Positions 52,032 to 62,254 of a stretch of 64,000 bases of DNA are shown here, piece after piece. How positions within the stretch are numbered: position 1 is the first letter of the stretch; each line of letters begins with the position of its first letter. The position numbers were made by a program, and so were the translations under genes. The notes below the pieces were generated by a model that was not told the origin of the DNA, ran no database searches, and worked only from the letters and a program-made list of their open reading frames with translations. The DNA lies in the NCBI GenBank assembly GCA_900318665.1, contig ONLQ01000004.1:1-64000 (forward strand), written 5' to 3'. Origin of the DNA: an uncultured Bacteroidales bacterium (lineage in GTDB: Bacteria > Bacteroidota > Bacteroidia > Bacteroidales > P3).

Positions 52032-52046
52032 GCCGCCGGAGGCGGC
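52032..52046 (-). other. GC-rich mini hairpin (rpsC-rplP spacer)
   Basis: GCCGCC (52032-52037) pairs with GGCGGC (52041-52046) around a GGA loop. The same spacer also has the palindrome TACGATGACGTCGTA at 51980-51994. Confidence 0.45.
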
Positions 52047-52056
52047 GAAGCACTAT

Positions 52057-52818
52057 TTATTTACTGTTGTTATTGCGGTTGTTACCCTGACGGCGACGGG
52101 GAGCCCCGTTGCCACGGCGTTCGTTAGAGGCGTTGCCCATGGCGCGATGGTCTTTCTGCTGGCCACCAACGGTGGAAGGAACGAGTTCGCGTTTGCCATA
52201 GACGATACCGCGGCAAATCCAAACCTTCACGCCGATACGGCCGTAGGTGGTATGAGCCTCGGCGAGAGCGTAGTCGATGTCGGCACGGAGGGTGTGAAGC
52301 GGAGTGCGGCCCTCTTTGTAGTGCTCGGTACGCGACATTTCGGCGCCGCCGATACGTCCAGAGATGGAGACCTTGATACCATCAGCACCAATGCGCATGG
52401 TGGAAGAGATGGCGTTCTTGATGGCGCGACGATACTGCACGCGGCCTTCAATCTGCTTGGCGATGTTCTGAGCCACGAGGACTGCGTCGAGTTCGGGGCG
52501 TTTCACCTCAGAGATGTTGACTTGGACATCCTTGTTGGTGAGTTTCTTGAGTTCTTCCTTGAGTTTGTCAACCTCGGAGCCAGCCTTACCGATAATAAGG
52601 CCCGGACGAGCGGTGTTGATGGAGACCGTCAGAAGCTTAAGGGTTCTCTCGATGTAGATTTTGGAGATTCCAGCCTTAGCGAAACGGACATTGAGATACC
52701 TACGGATTTTGTCGTCCTCGACGAGTTTCTGCTCGAAGCGACGTCCGCCATACCAGTTAGAGTCCCATCCGCGGATGATACCTAATCTGTTTCCAATTGG
52801 GTTAGTTTTTTGTCCCAT
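52057..52818 (-). CDS. rpsC: 30S ribosomal protein S3
   Basis: 253 residues. KH domain (about 40-105) with [50 protein letters not shown] and a C-terminal domain with [58 protein letters not shown]. It then carries a basic Arg/Asn/Gly tail (about 222-253, ending NNRNNNSK) longer than in E. coli. Part of the mRNA entry helicase. Between rplV and rplP. Confidence 0.97.
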   Translation of the reverse strand: MGQKTNPIGNRLGIIRGWDSNWYGGRRFEQKLVEDDKIRRYLNVRFAKAGISKIYIERTLKLLTVSINTARPGLIIGKAGSEVDKLKEELKKLTNKDVQVNISEVKRPELDAVLVAQNIAKQIEGRVQYRRAIKNAISSTMRIGADGIKVSISGRIGGAEMSRTEHYKEGRTPLHTLRADIDYALAEAHTTYGRIGVKVWICRGIVYGKRELVPSTVGGQQKDHRAMGNASNERRGNGAPRRRQGNNRNNNSK

Positions 52819-52841
52819 TGTTAAATTCTTCTTTTTATTAC

Positions 52842-53279
52842 TTATTTGTTTTCTTCTGTTTGAACCGAAGCAACGGGAGCCTCGTCGGTGCGGCTGCCGA
52901 TAATCATGGTGATGTGGTTGCTACGTTTGCGGATGCGATAGCCACGGCCCTGAGGAGCGGTGCGCATACGTTTCATGGTGCGACCTTCGTCAACCATAAT
53001 CTGCTTTACATAGAGGGCGTGGTCCTCGATGCGCTTGCCTTCGTTCTTGGCCTGCCAGTTGGCGATGGCGGAAAGGAGGAGTTTGCGCATTTTAGGAGCG
53101 GACTCTCTTGGGTTATATTGGAGGATAGCAAGGGCTTTCTCGACATCGACGCCACGGATAAGGTCGGCGACGAGACGGGTCTTGCGGGGCGAGGTGGGGT
53201 TGTTTCTCAACTTCGCCACATACAGGGTCTTATTGGCTTCTTTGCGTGCTTCAGCACTGTTATGTTTTCTACGTCCCAT
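52842..53279 (-). CDS. rplV: 50S ribosomal protein L22
   Basis: 145 residues, tunnel-lining with a beta-hairpin that in other bacteria gives macrolide resistance when altered. [72 protein letters not shown]: the hairpin looks wild-type. Preceded by rpsS across a 94-bp spacer. Confidence 0.97.
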   Translation of the reverse strand: MGRRKHNSAEARKEANKTLYVAKLRNNPTSPRKTRLVADLIRGVDVEKALAILQYNPRESAPKMRKLLLSAIANWQAKNEGKRIEDHALYVKQIMVDEGRTMKRMRTAPQGRGYRIRKRSNHITMIIGSRTDEAPVASVQTEENK

Positions 53280-53289
53280 TGTTCTTTTT

Positions 53290-53370
53290 CTTTAGGTGAC
53301 TTCGTTACTTGTGATTTGGCTTGATGTGATAGGAGGCCGCTGGGGCCAGAGTCTAATCACAGTTGACTAA
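53290..53370. repeat. Low-vocabulary spacer between rpsS and rplV
   Basis: Contains GTGACTTCGTTACTTGTGATTTGGCTTGATGTGAT and TAATCACAGTTGACTAATCACTA, again the GTGATTTG / TAATCAC vocabulary of 42127-42233. Confidence 0.45.
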
Positions 53371-53373
53371 TCA

Positions 53374-53652
53374 CTATTTTTTTGCTTTATCTTTTGATCC
53401 GGCATGACCGCGGAAAATGCGGGTAGGAGCGAATTCGCCGAGTTTGTGGCCAACCATGTTTTCGGTTACATAAACAGGGATGAACTTATTGCCGTTGTGG
53501 ACAGCGATTGTCTGGCCTACAAAGTCGGGGGAAATCATGGAAGCCCTGGACCAGGTCTTGATGGTGACCTTCTTGTTGGACTGCTGAGCCTCGATAACTC
53601 TTTTTTCCAGTTTATGGAAGATGTACGGACCTTTCTTTAATGAACGACTCAT
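53374..53652 (-). CDS. rpsS: 30S ribosomal protein S19
   Basis: 92 residues starting [19 protein letters not shown], with [53 protein letters not shown]. Forms the head complex with S13 and S14. Between rplB and rplV. Confidence 0.97.
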   Translation of the reverse strand: MSRSLKKGPYIFHKLEKRVIEAQQSNKKVTIKTWSRASMISPDFVGQTIAVHNGNKFIPVYVTENMVGHKLGEFAPTRIFRGHAGSKDKAKK

Positions 53653-53672
53653 TTTCTTGTGTGTTTTGTGTG

Positions 53673-53724
53673 ATCTGTGAAAATAGGAGGGCGGCGCCCT
53701 GCCGATACATCACTTTTCACAGAT
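53673..53724 (-). other. 11-bp inverted repeat (rplB-rpsS spacer)
   Basis: ATCTGTGAAAA (53673-53683) pairs perfectly with TTTTCACAGAT (53714-53724). The loop holds a further GC-rich stem AGGGC (53688-53692) / GCCCT (53696-53700). Confidence 0.5.
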
Positions 53725-53727
53725 TAA

Positions 53728-54552
53728 CTACTTCTTTCTTCTTTCGATGATATACTTGCTGGACTGTTTCTTAGGCGAACGAGTCTTGTAGCCCTTGGCA
53801 GGTATGCCCTTGCGTGAGCGAGGATGACCACCAGTCTGACGGCCTTCGCCACCACCCATGGGGTGATCGACAGGGTTCATAACAACGCCGCGGTTGCGAG
53901 GACGACGACCGAGCCAACGGCTGCGACCGGCCTTACCGCCAACTTCGAGGTTATGCTCGGGGTTGGAGACGATACCGACGGTGGCGCGGCATGCCTGGAG
54001 AATCATGCGCATTTCGCCAGAGGGCATCTTAATGATAGCGTACTTGTCGTCACGCGACATAAGTTGAGCATAGGCACCAGCAGAGCGAACCATCTTGGCA
54101 CCCTGGCCAGGACGAAGTTCGATGTTGTGGATAAGCGTACCGAAGGGGATTTCGGCGAGGGTGAGGGTGTTGCCGATTTCGGGGGCAACGCCGTTGCCAG
54201 ACATGATGGTCTGACCGACCTTGAGGCCCTGGGGAGCCACGATGTAGCGTTTCTCGCCGTCAGCATAGCAGACGAGGGCGATACGCGAACTACGGTTGGG
54301 GTCGTACTCGATAGTCTTGACTGTGGCGGGGATGCCATCCTTGTTGCGCTTGAAGTCGATGATGCGGTAGAGTTTCTTGTGACCGCCGCCGATGTAGCGC
54401 TGAGTCATCTTACCCTGGTTGTTGCGGCCGCCGGTCTTGCCGAAGCCAATCACCAGGCTCTTCTCCGGCTTGGAAGCGGTAATGTCATCGTTGGTGACGA
54501 TGAGTTTGTGGCGCTGGCCGGGGGTTGTCGGTTTAATCTTTTTTAAAGCCAT
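53728..54552 (-). CDS. rplB: 50S ribosomal protein L2
   Basis: 274 residues, essential for peptidyl transferase organisation. [22 protein letters not shown] then an OB/SH3-like core and the conserved C-terminus [40 protein letters not shown]. The catalytic-region His (H229 of E. coli) appears in the [12 protein letters not shown] motif. Follows rplW across a 135-bp spacer. Confidence 0.97.
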   Translation of the reverse strand: MALKKIKPTTPGQRHKLIVTNDDITASKPEKSLVIGFGKTGGRNNQGKMTQRYIGGGHKKLYRIIDFKRNKDGIPATVKTIEYDPNRSSRIALVCYADGEKRYIVAPQGLKVGQTIMSGNGVAPEIGNTLTLAEIPFGTLIHNIELRPGQGAKMVRSAGAYAQLMSRDDKYAIIKMPSGEMRMILQACRATVGIVSNPEHNLEVGGKAGRSRWLGRRPRNRGVVMNPVDHPMGGGEGRQTGGHPRSRKGIPAKGYKTRSPKKQSSKYIIERRKK

Positions 54553-54632
54553 TTTGTTTAATTCTTTTTAGCCACTTATCAGTTGGCCTAACTATTATTG
54601 GAATTGATTTTGAATGTCGCTAAGCACAGACA

Positions 54633-54665
54633 ATGAGGATTAGGGTTTTTGAGCCCTATCCTCAT
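54633..54665 (-). other. Intercistronic hairpin (rplW-rplB spacer)
   Basis: ATGAGGAT plus AGGG (54633-54645, one bulged T) pairs with CCCTATCCTCAT (54654-54665), about 12 pairs, 8-nt T-rich loop. The stem is GC-rich, so it could influence rplB expression. Confidence 0.5.
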
Positions 54666-54687
54666 GTCGATGCGTAATATTTAGCCA

Positions 54688-55038
54688 TTAGATGCTTGCA
54701 TAGAAGTCGATTGAATCGCCTTCGGCGAGGGTTACGATGGCTTTCTTGAAGGCGTTGGTGCGACCAGTGAGGAAGCCAGCCTTGGTGTAGCGGGATTTGA
54801 GTTTGCCAGAATAGTTCATGGTATTGACATCGATAACCTTGACACCGTAGAAAGTCTCGACAGCCTTTTTGATTTCGATTTTGTTGGCGCGTTTGTCAAC
54901 CACGAAGCCGTAACGGTTGTGAGCCACTGGTTCGGGCTTGCCTTTCTTACGCTGGATGCGGGTGAGTTTAGGAGCAGCCGCAGCCTCGGTAAGTCTCGTC
55001 ATCTTCTCGCTGATGAGGGGTTTTACTATAATATTCAT
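54688..55038 (-). CDS. rplW: 50S ribosomal protein L23
   Basis: 116 residues, tunnel exit, docking site for trigger factor and SRP. MNIIVKPLISEKMTRLTE, then a charged insertion (PKLTRIQRKKGKPEPV) longer than in E. coli, and the core NRYGFVVDKRANKIEIKKAVETFYGVKVIDVNTMNYSGK. Between rplD and rplB. Confidence 0.95.
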   Translation of the reverse strand: MNIIVKPLISEKMTRLTEAAAAPKLTRIQRKKGKPEPVAHNRYGFVVDKRANKIEIKKAVETFYGVKVIDVNTMNYSGKLKSRYTKAGFLTGRTNAFKKAIVTLAEGDSIDFYASI

Positions 55039-55077
55039 TGTTTAAAAAATTCTGAATCAGTTTGACACTCACAATAA

Positions 55078-55710
55078 TTATTTTACAGCCAAAAAGCGGC
55101 TGATTTCGCTAATTGCGCCCTCGCAAAGCACCACATTAGCAGCGTTAATAATGTCGTAAGTATTTAACTCACAAGCATTAACAACTCTGACGTTTTGCAA
55201 GTTACGAGCAGACAAAGATACGAAATTATTTGGTTTCGCAACGACAATAAGTGATTTTTTGTCACTAATTTTGAGGTTATTGAGAACCTGTACCATTTGT
55301 TTGGTCTTGGGGGCGTCGAAGGTGAAATCCTCAAGGACGGTAAGAGCGTTGTCGGTGACCTTGTAACTAAGGGCGGAACGACGAGCAAGACGTTTGACCT
55401 TGATGTTGAGTTTGAAGCGATAGTCGCGAGGTTTGGGTCCAAAGATGGTACCGCCGCCTACGAATACGGGGCTCTTCAAATCGCCAGAGCGTGCGCCGCC
55501 GGTGCCTTTCTGACGTTTGAGTTTGCGGGTGCTGTGAGCGTTTTCGGAACGTTCTTTGCTCTTGCTGGTGCCCTGACGCTGATCTGCGAGATACTGCTTG
55601 CAGTCAAGATAGATAGCGTGGTCGTTGGGCTGAATGGCGAAGATAGAATCGTCTACGCTGATGGTTCTACCGGTCTCGCTTCCGTTGGTGTTATAAATTT
55701 TTAGCTCCAT
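55078..55710 (-). CDS. rplD: 50S ribosomal protein L4
   Basis: 210 residues with [19 protein letters not shown], an extended loop with [44 protein letters not shown] into the tunnel, and the globular C-terminal part. Starts 10 bases before the end of rplC (overlap), so the pair is translationally coupled. No L4 attenuator-like leader is seen here. Confidence 0.97.
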   Translation of the reverse strand: MELKIYNTNGSETGRTISVDDSIFAIQPNDHAIYLDCKQYLADQRQGTSKSKERSENAHSTRKLKRQKGTGGARSGDLKSPVFVGGGTIFGPKPRDYRFKLNIKVKRLARRSALSYKVTDNALTVLEDFTFDAPKTKQMVQVLNNLKISDKKSLIVVAKPNNFVSLSARNLQNVRVVNACELNTYDIINAANVVLCEGAISEISRFLAVK

Positions 55711-56330
55711 CTTTCAAGTTTTAAAATTGAACCTTTGGGTCCCGGTACAGAACCTTTGACTAAAATAAGATTTTTCTCGGCGATGATTTTAACCACCTGG
55801 AGGTTCTGAACCTTGACGCGGTGGTTGCCCATCTGACCAGCCATACGCATACCCTTGAAGATACGCGAGGGGTAGGAGGAGGCGCCTATTGAACCAGGGG
55901 CGCGACGACGGTCGTGTTGTCCGTGAGTATCATCTCCAACACCACCGAATCCGTGTCTTTTGACCACGCCCTGGAAGCCTTTACCTTTGGAGGTGCCGAC
56001 GACGTCGACATACTCGCCTTCCTGGAACACACTGACGGTCAGAACTTCGCCATGTTTTTTCTTGTGACCTTCCTCGAAGCGGCTAAACTCGGCGAGATAG
56101 CGTTTCGGGGTGGTGTTAGCCTTGGCGAAATGGCCTTTCATAGCCTTGGTTGTGTGGCTTTCTTTTTTCTCGCCGAAAGCGAGTTGGATAGCCTCATAGC
56201 CATCTTTCTCGATGGTTCTTACTTGTGTTACGACACAAGGACCAGCTTCAATAACAGTGCACGGTATCTGTTTACCGTCGGCATCAAAAAGACTGGTCAT
56301 TCCGATTTTTTTTCCAATTAATCCTGACAT
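55701..56330 (-). CDS. rplC: 50S ribosomal protein L3
   Basis: 209 residues: [34 protein letters not shown], the central [51 protein letters not shown] loop reaching the peptidyl transferase centre, and [15 protein letters not shown]. It is separated from rpsJ by 111 bp. Confidence 0.97.
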   Translation of the reverse strand: MSGLIGKKIGMTSLFDADGKQIPCTVIEAGPCVVTQVRTIEKDGYEAIQLAFGEKKESHTTKAMKGHFAKANTTPKRYLAEFSRFEEGHKKKHGEVLTVSVFQEGEYVDVVGTSKGKGFQGVVKRHGFGGVGDDTHGQHDRRRAPGSIGASSYPSRIFKGMRMAGQMGNHRVKVQNLQVVKIIAEKNLILVKGSVPGPKGSILKLERWS

Positions 56331-56441
56331 TTGCTTTTTGGATTGTTTTTGTTTTACACTACAGCGTGACGTTGCGGCAAGCCAGTGGATGGTGAGTTTT
56401 GTTTGCGCCGCTCGGACATAGGCTGTTTTTGATTTTTAACT

Positions 56442-56750
56442 TCAGACTTTGATTTCTACTTCGACACCGCTGGGGAGTTCGAGCTTCATAAGAGCATCGA
56501 CGGTCTTGTTGCGATCGTTAATCTCGATGTCCATAAGGCGTTTGTAGGAGCACAACTCGAACTGTTCGCGGGACTTCTTGTTAACGAAAGTCGAACGGTT
56601 GACGGTGAAGATTTTTTTGTTGGTCGGCAGGGGGATGGGGCCTGTAACGACTGCACCCGTCATTTTGACGGTCTTTACGATCTTCTCGGCGGATTTGTCG
56701 ACGAGGTTGTGATCGTAAGATTTGAGTTTGATTCTAATTCTTTGACTCAC
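56442..56750 (-). CDS. rpsJ: 30S ribosomal protein S10
   Basis: 102 residues, head protein and partner of Nus[26 protein letters not shown], then [43 protein letters not shown]. It starts 19 bp after fusA and is the first gene of the S10 part. Confidence 0.97.
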   Translation of the reverse strand: MSQRIRIKLKSYDHNLVDKSAEKIVKTVKMTGAVVTGPIPLPTNKKIFTVNRSTFVNKKSREQFELCSYKRLMDIEINDRNKTVDALMKLELPSGVEVEIKV

Positions 56751-56769
56751 GGTTTTAAGAGTTTTGTTA

Positions 56770-58857
56770 TTAATAATATTTGTTTTTCAGAATTTCGTCT
56801 TGTTTTTCGCGAGAAACCTCGGCATAATGGGAGAACTCCATAGTCGAATTGGCGCGGCCTGAGGTGATGGTGCGGAGGGCAGTGACATAGCCGAACATCT
56901 GCTCGAGAGGCACATTGGCATGGACTGCCTGTACGCCGACCTTAGCATCGATACTTTCGAGCATGCCACGACGGCGGTTGAGGTCGCCAGTAACATCGCC
57001 AACATAGGCATCGGGCGTCAGCACCTCGAGTTTCATGATGGGCTCGAGAAGCACCGGAGCGGCCTTGCGGCAGGCGTTCTTGAAGCCGATGCGGGCACAG
57101 AGTTCGAAAGACAGTTGGTCTGAATCTACCGGATGGAAGGAGCCATCGATGACGCGCACCTTCATGCTGTCCATAGGATAGCCTGCAAGCACGCCGTTGA
57201 GCATGGCCTCTTTGAAGCCTTTCTCGATGGCGGGCATATATTCCTTGGGAATGTTGCCTCCCTTGACCTCGCTGACAAACTGCAATCCAGACACACCCTC
57301 GTCGGCAGGACCGATTTCGAAAAGTATGTCGGCGAACTTGCCTTTGCCGCCAGTCTGTTTCTTGTAGATTTCGTGATGCTGCACCGTTGTGGTGATAGCC
57401 TCCTTATAGGCCACCTGCGGACGGCCCTGGTTGACCTCGACGTCAAATTCGCGACGCAGACGGTCGAGAATGATGTCGAGATGAAGTTCGCCCATACCGC
57501 TGATAAGGGTCTGGCCCGAAACCTCGTCGGTCTTGACGCGGAAGGTCGGGTCCTCTTCGGCAAGTTTCATCAGGGCATTGGTCAGTTTGTCCATATCGCC
57601 CTGGGTGAGAGGCTCGACAGCGATGCTGATGACGGGCTCGGGGAACTTCATGGATTCGAGCACTATGGGATGGCGCTCGTCGCAGAGAGTGTGGCCGGTC
57701 TTGATGTCCTTAAATCCGACGGCGGCTCCGATATCGCCAGCCTCGATGCGGTCGAGGGGGTTCTGCTTGTTGGAGTGCATCTGCATGATGCGTGCTATGC
57801 GCTCCTTCTTGCCAGTGTTGGCATTATATACATAGGAGCCCGACTCGAGCGAACCGGAATAGACGCGGAAGAAGCAGAGGCGTCCGACATAGGGATCGGT
57901 GGCAATCTTGAATGCCAACGCCGAGAAAGGAGCATTGACGTCGATGGGACGTGCTTCGGCTTTCTCGGTCTTGGGGTTGATGCCGTCAACCTCGCCAATG
58001 TCGAGAGGACTGGGCAGATAGGCTGCCACGGCATCGAGCAGAGACTGCACGCCTTTGTTCTTGAACGAGGCGCCGCAGAGTACCGGGGTAATCTTGCGAG
58101 CAAGGGTAGCCTTGCGTATCTCGGCAATCATCTCATCCTCGGTGATGGAGTCGGGGTCGTCAAAGAATTTTTCCATCAGGACCTCGTTTTCCTCGGCCAC
58201 GCCCTCAATGAGGCGCTGGCGATATTCGGCCACGACGTCCTTAAGGTCGTCGGGCATAGGCACCTCATAGAACTTGGAGCCGTTCGACTCCTCGTCCCAG
58301 ATGAGGGCCTTGTTAGATATGAGGTTCACGACACCCTTGAAGAGGTCTTCTTGTCCGATAGGAATCTCCAGCGGAATGGGATTGGCACCGAGACGTTCCT
58401 TTATCTGATTTACAACCGAGAAGAAATCGGCGCCCGCGCGGTCCATCTTGTTGACGAAGGCAATGCGGGGCACATTATAGCGGTCGGCCTGGCGCCACAC
58501 GGTCTCCGACTGAGGCTCGACGCCGCCCACAGCACAGAAAATGGCTATGGCGCCATCGAGCACACGGAGCGAGCGTTCCACCTCGACGGTGAAATCAACG
58601 TGGCCCGGAGTATCTATAATGTTGAGTTTATAGCGGTTGTTGTGCCAGTCCCAATACACAGTGGTGGCAGCGGACGTGATAGTTATGCCACGTTCCTGCT
58701 CCTGAGCCATCCAGTCCATAGTAGCGGAGCCCTCGTGAGTCTCACCGAGTTTGTAGTTCTTCCCGGTGTAGAAGAGTATGCGCTCCGTCGTCGTCGTCTT
58801 GCCGGCGTCGATATGGGCCATGATGCCAATGTTCCTTGTATAGTGGAGGTCTGACAT
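56770..58857 (-). CDS. fusA: Elongation factor G
   Basis: 695 residues, GTPase that moves tRNA-mRNA through the ribosome. The G domain has [19 protein letters not shown] (G1), DTPGHVDF (G3) and NKMDRAG (G4). Domain II begins about 300, III about 400 and IV about 480 ([24 protein letters not shown]). V ends at the C-terminus. Full-length. No second EF-G copy in the window. It lies between rpsG and rpsJ. Confidence 0.98.
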   Translation of the reverse strand: MSDLHYTRNIGIMAHIDAGKTTTTERILFYTGKNYKLGETHEGSATMDWMAQEQERGITITSAATTVYWDWHNNRYKLNIIDTPGHVDFTVEVERSLRVLDGAIAIFCAVGGVEPQSETVWRQADRYNVPRIAFVNKMDRAGADFFSVVNQIKERLGANPIPLEIPIGQEDLFKGVVNLISNKALIWDEESNGSKFYEVPMPDDLKDVVAEYRQRLIEGVAEENEVLMEKFFDDPDSITEDEMIAEIRKATLARKITPVLCGASFKNKGVQSLLDAVAAYLPSPLDIGEVDGINPKTEKAEARPIDVNAPFSALAFKIATDPYVGRLCFFRVYSGSLESGSYVYNANTGKKERIARIMQMHSNKQNPLDRIEAGDIGAAVGFKDIKTGHTLCDERHPIVLESMKFPEPVISIAVEPLTQGDMDKLTNALMKLAEEDPTFRVKTDEVSGQTLISGMGELHLDIILDRLRREFDVEVNQGRPQVAYKEAITTTVQHHEIYKKQTGGKGKFADILFEIGPADEGVSGLQFVSEVKGGNIPKEYMPAIEKGFKEAMLNGVLAGYPMDSMKVRVIDGSFHPVDSDQLSFELCARIGFKNACRKAAPVLLEPIMKLEVLTPDAYVGDVTGDLNRRRGMLESIDAKVGVQAVHANVPLEQMFGYVTALRTITSGRANSTMEFSHYAEVSREKQDEILKNKYY

Positions 58858-58899
58858 TCTGCTATAATTCTCGGTTTGCGGAAGTTCTTGCAGCGGTTA

Positions 58900-59367
58900 T
58901 TAGAAACGGAAGTGGGAGAAAGCCTTGTTGGCGTCAGCCATACGGTGGATTTCCTCCTTACGTTTGAAGGCGGAACCTTCTTCTTTATAAGCGGCCATGA
59001 TTTCGCCGGCGAGTTTGAGAGCCATGGTTTTCTCGCTGCGTTTGCGGGAATAACTGATAAGGTTCTTCATACCGATGGACTGTTTGCGCTCGGGACGAAT
59101 CTCGGTAGGCACCTGAAAAGTGGCGCCACCGATGCGGCGGCTCTTAACCTCAACGGAAGGGGTGATGTTAGCGAGAGCCTTCTTCCAAACCTCGAGGCCG
59201 TCCTCTTTAGTGCGGTCGGCTACGACGTCGATGGCCTCGTAGAAAATCTTGTAGGCTATAGTTTTCTTACCGCCCATCATCAAGTTGTTAACGAACTTGG
59301 TAACGAGGATGTCGTTGAACTTGGGATCCGGGAGGATGATGCGTTTCTTTGGTTTTGCTTTTCTCAT
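58900..59367 (-). CDS. rpsG: 30S ribosomal protein S7
   Basis: 155 residues: [45 protein letters not shown], then [35 protein letters not shown]-site and 16S head organiser. Follows rpsL across 66 bp. Confidence 0.97.
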   Translation of the reverse strand: MRKAKPKKRIILPDPKFNDILVTKFVNNLMMGGKKTIAYKIFYEAIDVVADRTKEDGLEVWKKALANITPSVEVKSRRIGGATFQVPTEIRPERKQSIGMKNLISYSRKRSEKTMALKLAGEIMAAYKEEGSAFKRKEEIHRMADANKAFSHFRF

Positions 59368-59433
59368 GTCTGTACAAAAATCTTTAGAAGTCCCCGCAAG
59401 GCTGCGCCGCGAGGACGAAGCGGTTACCTATAA

Positions 59434-59817
59434 TTATTTAGCGGCTTGTTTGGGGCGTTTTGCACCATATTTGGAGCGGCGCTGACGGCGGCCATCAACT
59501 CCGGAGGTATCGAGAGCACCACGGATGATGTGATAACGCACGCCGGGGAGGTCCTTAACACGGCCTCCACGAATCATAACGATGGAGTGCTCCTGCAGGT
59601 TGTGGCCCTCGCCAGGGATATAGGCGTTGACTTCCTTCTGGTTGGTAAGACGGACACGGGCGACTTTGCGCATGGCCGAGTTAGGTTTTTTAGGGGTGGT
59701 GGTGTACACGCGGGTGCAAACGCCACGACGCTGCGGGCAGCTGTCGAGAGCAGGAGATTTGCTCTTGTACTCCATCTGCTGGCGTCCTTTGCGAACTAAT
59801 TGCTGAATTGTAGGCAT
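59434..59817 (-). CDS. rpsL: 30S ribosomal protein S12
   Basis: 127 residues. The decoding-centre motifs [19 protein letters not shown] and [14 protein letters not shown] are intact, with Lys at the streptomycin position (K43 equivalent), so no streptomycin-resistance change is visible. First gene of the supercluster, downstream of the promoter at 59894. Confidence 0.97.
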   Translation of the reverse strand: MPTIQQLVRKGRQQMEYKSKSPALDSCPQRRGVCTRVYTTTPKKPNSAMRKVARVRLTNQKEVNAYIPGEGHNLQEHSIVMIRGGRVKDLPGVRYHIIRGALDTSGVDGRRQRRSKYGAKRPKQAAK

Positions 59818-59893
59818 GTTTTTTGTTTGATATTATTTAAATTACTGATTTTCTATCACGTTTATAGACACTATGCACCTATAAATCGGACTG

Positions 59894-59901
59894 CAAAAGT
59901 A
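59894..59901 (-). promoter_or_regulatory. -7 element (TACTTTTG) of the str-S10-spc-alpha supercluster
   Basis: Minus-strand TACTTTTG followed by CAG, 76 bp before the rpsL ATG. It is the only good TAnnTTTG match in the upstream region. Confidence 0.65.
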
Positions 59902-60191
59902 CAACTATTTTTTTATTCACAACGTATTGATGCGAATTAATTAGTGTTAATAAAACTTAAAAATCAAATATCACATAATATTTCAGCAAGTTACAAAACA
60001 ACATTTTTTCGTAACCCGCTGAAAAGCATCGCCAAGTTATTAACAATATTTGTCCGGGATAATGCTCTTTATATAAAATAAAAGGTATTCTTGGACAATT
60101 TGCCCCATTCAATAAAACCATTATGGACCAAAACAAAAATACTTTCATATAAGCAAGAAAGTATCGTACTATTTTTACACCTTAAATATAT

Positions 60192-60240
60192 GCCCTCTTG
60201 GCGCATTTTTTTGCGCTAAGAGGGGCGTTTTGTTTTTGTG
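60192..60240 (+). terminator. Strong hairpin with T-run on plus strand
   Basis: CCCTCTTGGCGCA (60193-60205) pairs with TGCGCTAAGAGGG (60212-60224), 13 pairs, loop of six T, and GTTTTGTTTTTG follows on the plus strand. No plus-strand gene precedes it. The adjacent TPR gene is on the minus strand and ends at 60297. Confidence 0.7.
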
Positions 60241-60296
60241 TATTATATGGCTTTGTGAAAATGTGTGTGCCTGTTGCCTGTGGGTTAGGGTCTCCC

Positions 60297-62117
60297 CTAT
60301 TTCCGCAGGGCGTTGTAGCGCTTGCGGGCGCGGTCGGCGTAGAGGCTTACGGGATAATCGACGAGGATTTTCTCGTAACATTCTTTGGCCACTTCGGGAT
60401 GTTGCAGGCGCTCCTCGTTCAGTTGGGCACGCAGCATCAAGGCGTCGTCGGCAAGAATGTCGTCGGGATAGAAGTCGTAGAGTTTTGCAAGCAGGCTGTC
60501 GGCCTCCTCAAAGTGGTTCTGCCGCATACGTATCTTGGCCTTCTGCATCAGCACCTCGTCGAGCAGTGGATGCGAGAGGCTGCGCTGGGCTATCTCGTCA
60601 AGTTTCTGCCATGCCGAGTCCAACTGGTTGCGATATAGCATGAGGTCGGCAGCGGCATAGAGTTCGAGCATGCCGTAGGTGCTGTCGTCCTCCATGTTGT
60701 CGCTGATGAGCAACGACAGTTCCATGGCGTCGTTGGCAATGAGTTTGGTGGTGGAGGCACGCAGCACATTGAGTTGCGATATGGCCCACTGAAAGTCGTT
60801 GTTGTAGTAACTCAGACGGGCATTGCGCAGTTTGGCCTGTGCTCCTAATATGTCGTCGCGATAGGTTTTCTCCACCTGCATATAGAGCAGCGAGGCCTCC
60901 CACGGCTCGCCGGCAAAGAGGAGCAGGTCGCCCAGTTCCAATTTCACCTGGCAGACATCTTTTTGCGGCAGTTTGGGGATTTCAAGTGCATCGTAGAGCA
61001 TGTCAGCGGCGCCCTGCACATCGTTCAGATAGTAGGCCATCAGCGAGGCATAGTCGCGCATGATGGGCAGTGTGGCGGCCTTTTTGCCAAGTTCCTGCAG
61101 CGTGGCATCGTATTGCTGGCGCAACGCCTGCAACTGGTCGGTTGGCGTTGGAAAATTGCGATTGAGTCGTGCGAATTGCACCTTCAGCACACCTATACGG
61201 CTGTTGAAATACTGCGGTGAGGAGGTCCCTTTGGATATCAACGCACGATAACATTCCTCGGCCACATCGTAGTCGGCATTAGACAAGGCAATGTTGGCCA
61301 CTCTGTACAGTTGCTCGCCACCCATATCTGGGAATCGCGCATCTACGGCCTTGGCCTGCGTCATGGCAAACTCGAAGTCCTTGACCTGCAACGAGTACCA
61401 TATCATCATCTCTATATAGGAACGGTTTTCGGGGTGCTCCTGTATGCGGCTTATGAGGGCGCTGCGCAGACCGTCGGCGAGGCGGTCGTCGCTGGTTTGC
61501 TGCATGGCGCGCTGAAGCGAAATCTGTATGGAACCTATCGAGCCTGGCGAATTGTCGAGCAGGTCGAGATACTCCTGCGTCATGGCCTCATAGTTGCCCG
61601 TACTGCCATGAAGGGCGGCTATCTCGTTGACATAGATAAACTTGTTTTTCATCACCTCGCGGGCCTTCAGATAGGCTTTCAGCATCAGGTCGCTGCGTCC
61701 CGCACCCTCGAAGGCGCGCACCAGGTCCTCGGTCTGCCTCATGTCGGCAGTTATTTTTCCGATAGCCTCCTCGTATTCCTTCTCGGCCTTTTTCTTTTCG
61801 CCTTTTTTCAGCATCACCTCGGCAAGGTCCACATGTAGGTAGATGTCGCGGCGGTTGTCCTTCATGCGCTTCTCCACAAGGCGTTCGGCATCGCGCGTCT
61901 GTCCCAGTTCCAGATACGATTTGAGCAGCATCTGGTAGTAGAACTTGTTGGAAGTGTTCTTGTAGAGGCCTTCGTATATTTCGGCGGCCTGGGCATATTC
62001 GCCGTTTGAATAGTAGTGGGCTGCCAACTGCTCTTTGGTCTGCTGTGCGTAGGTGGCTGTGGCGAGTAGCAGCGCTGCAAGCAGGTAGAATATGCGGAGT
62101 ATAGGTTTTAGGCTCAT
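60297..62117 (-). CDS. Exported tetratricopeptide-repeat protein
   Basis: 606 residues from ATG 62117. Signal peptide (1-24, ending TATYAQQ). The rest is a superhelix of TPR units, first seen in YYSNGEYAQAAEIYEGLYKNTSNKFYYQMLLKSYLELGQTRDAERLVEK and repeated with degenerate W/L-G-Y-A-F-A-P positions to the C-terminus (EEADSLLAKLYDFYPDDILADDALMLRAQLNEE). Probably periplasmic, acting as a scaffold in protein-protein contacts, possibly for envelope assembly. Immediately downstream of the tRNA-Lys terminator, with no TAnnTTTG of its own in between. Confidence 0.82.
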   Translation of the reverse strand: MSLKPILRIFYLLAALLLATATYAQQTKEQLAAHYYSNGEYAQAAEIYEGLYKNTSNKFYYQMLLKSYLELGQTRDAERLVEKRMKDNRRDIYLHVDLAEVMLKKGEKKKAEKEYEEAIGKITADMRQTEDLVRAFEGAGRSDLMLKAYLKAREVMKNKFIYVNEIAALHGSTGNYEAMTQEYLDLLDNSPGSIGSIQISLQRAMQQTSDDRLADGLRSALISRIQEHPENRSYIEMMIWYSLQVKDFEFAMTQAKAVDARFPDMGGEQLYRVANIALSNADYDVAEECYRALISKGTSSPQYFNSRIGVLKVQFARLNRNFPTPTDQLQALRQQYDATLQELGKKAATLPIMRDYASLMAYYLNDVQGAADMLYDALEIPKLPQKDVCQVKLELGDLLLFAGEPWEASLLYMQVEKTYRDDILGAQAKLRNARLSYYNNDFQWAISQLNVLRASTTKLIANDAMELSLLISDNMEDDSTYGMLELYAAADLMLYRNQLDSAWQKLDEIAQRSLSHPLLDEVLMQKAKIRMRQNHFEEADSLLAKLYDFYPDDILADDALMLRAQLNEERLQHPEVAKECYEKILVDYPVSLYADRARKRYNALRK

Positions 62118-62131
62118 GATATACAAAAAAA

Positions 62132-62150
62132 CCGAAAGCGGGGCTTCCGG
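62132..62150 (-). terminator. Terminator hairpin between tRNA-Lys and TPR gene
   Basis: Minus strand CCGGAAGC/GCTTTCGG (62150-62132, eight pairs with one G-U, 3-nt loop) followed by seven U (62131-62125). The TPR gene ATG is only 8 bp beyond the U-run. Confidence 0.75.
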
Positions 62151-62168
62151 CGTTATGTGGATTAGAAG

Positions 62169-62241
62169 TGACTAATCTGGGGCTCGAACCCAGGACCCCA
62201 TCCTTAAAAGGGATGTGCTCTACCTGCTGAGCTAATTAGTC
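62169..62241 (-). tRNA. tRNA-Lys (TTT), downstream copy
   Basis: Minus strand. Acceptor GACTAAT/ATTAGTC, D arm GCTCAGCAGGTAGAGC, anticodon stem CATCC/GGATG around CTTTTAA (anticodon TTT), T arm CTGGGTTCGAGCCCCAG. Discriminator A, no encoded CCA. Identical to the copy at 62255-62327, from which it is separated by 13 bp. Confidence 0.96.
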
Positions 62242-62254
62242 TGACCATTTTTTG

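Larger units (their letters stand above)
59818..60296. other. 479-bp AT-rich region between rpsL and TPR gene
   Basis: No gene called. It contains the supercluster promoter (59894), an 8-bp stem at 60139-60164 (ATACTTTC/GAAAGTAT) and a strong hairpin with a T-run on the plus strand at 60192-60240. DNA between 59920 and 60190 is clearly AT-richer than the flanking genes. Confidence 0.5.

Noticed and set aside
57133..58854. Plus-strand frame of 573 codons over fusA
   Set aside because: EF-G on the minus strand has all GTPase motifs. The antisense product is nonsense of the same GC-rich kind as other shadows.
59818..60296. Riboswitch or ribosomal-protein leader upstream of rpsL
   Set aside because: The predicted rpsL leader is only about 70 nt and no known motif is recognisable. 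The strong hairpin nearby faces the other strand.
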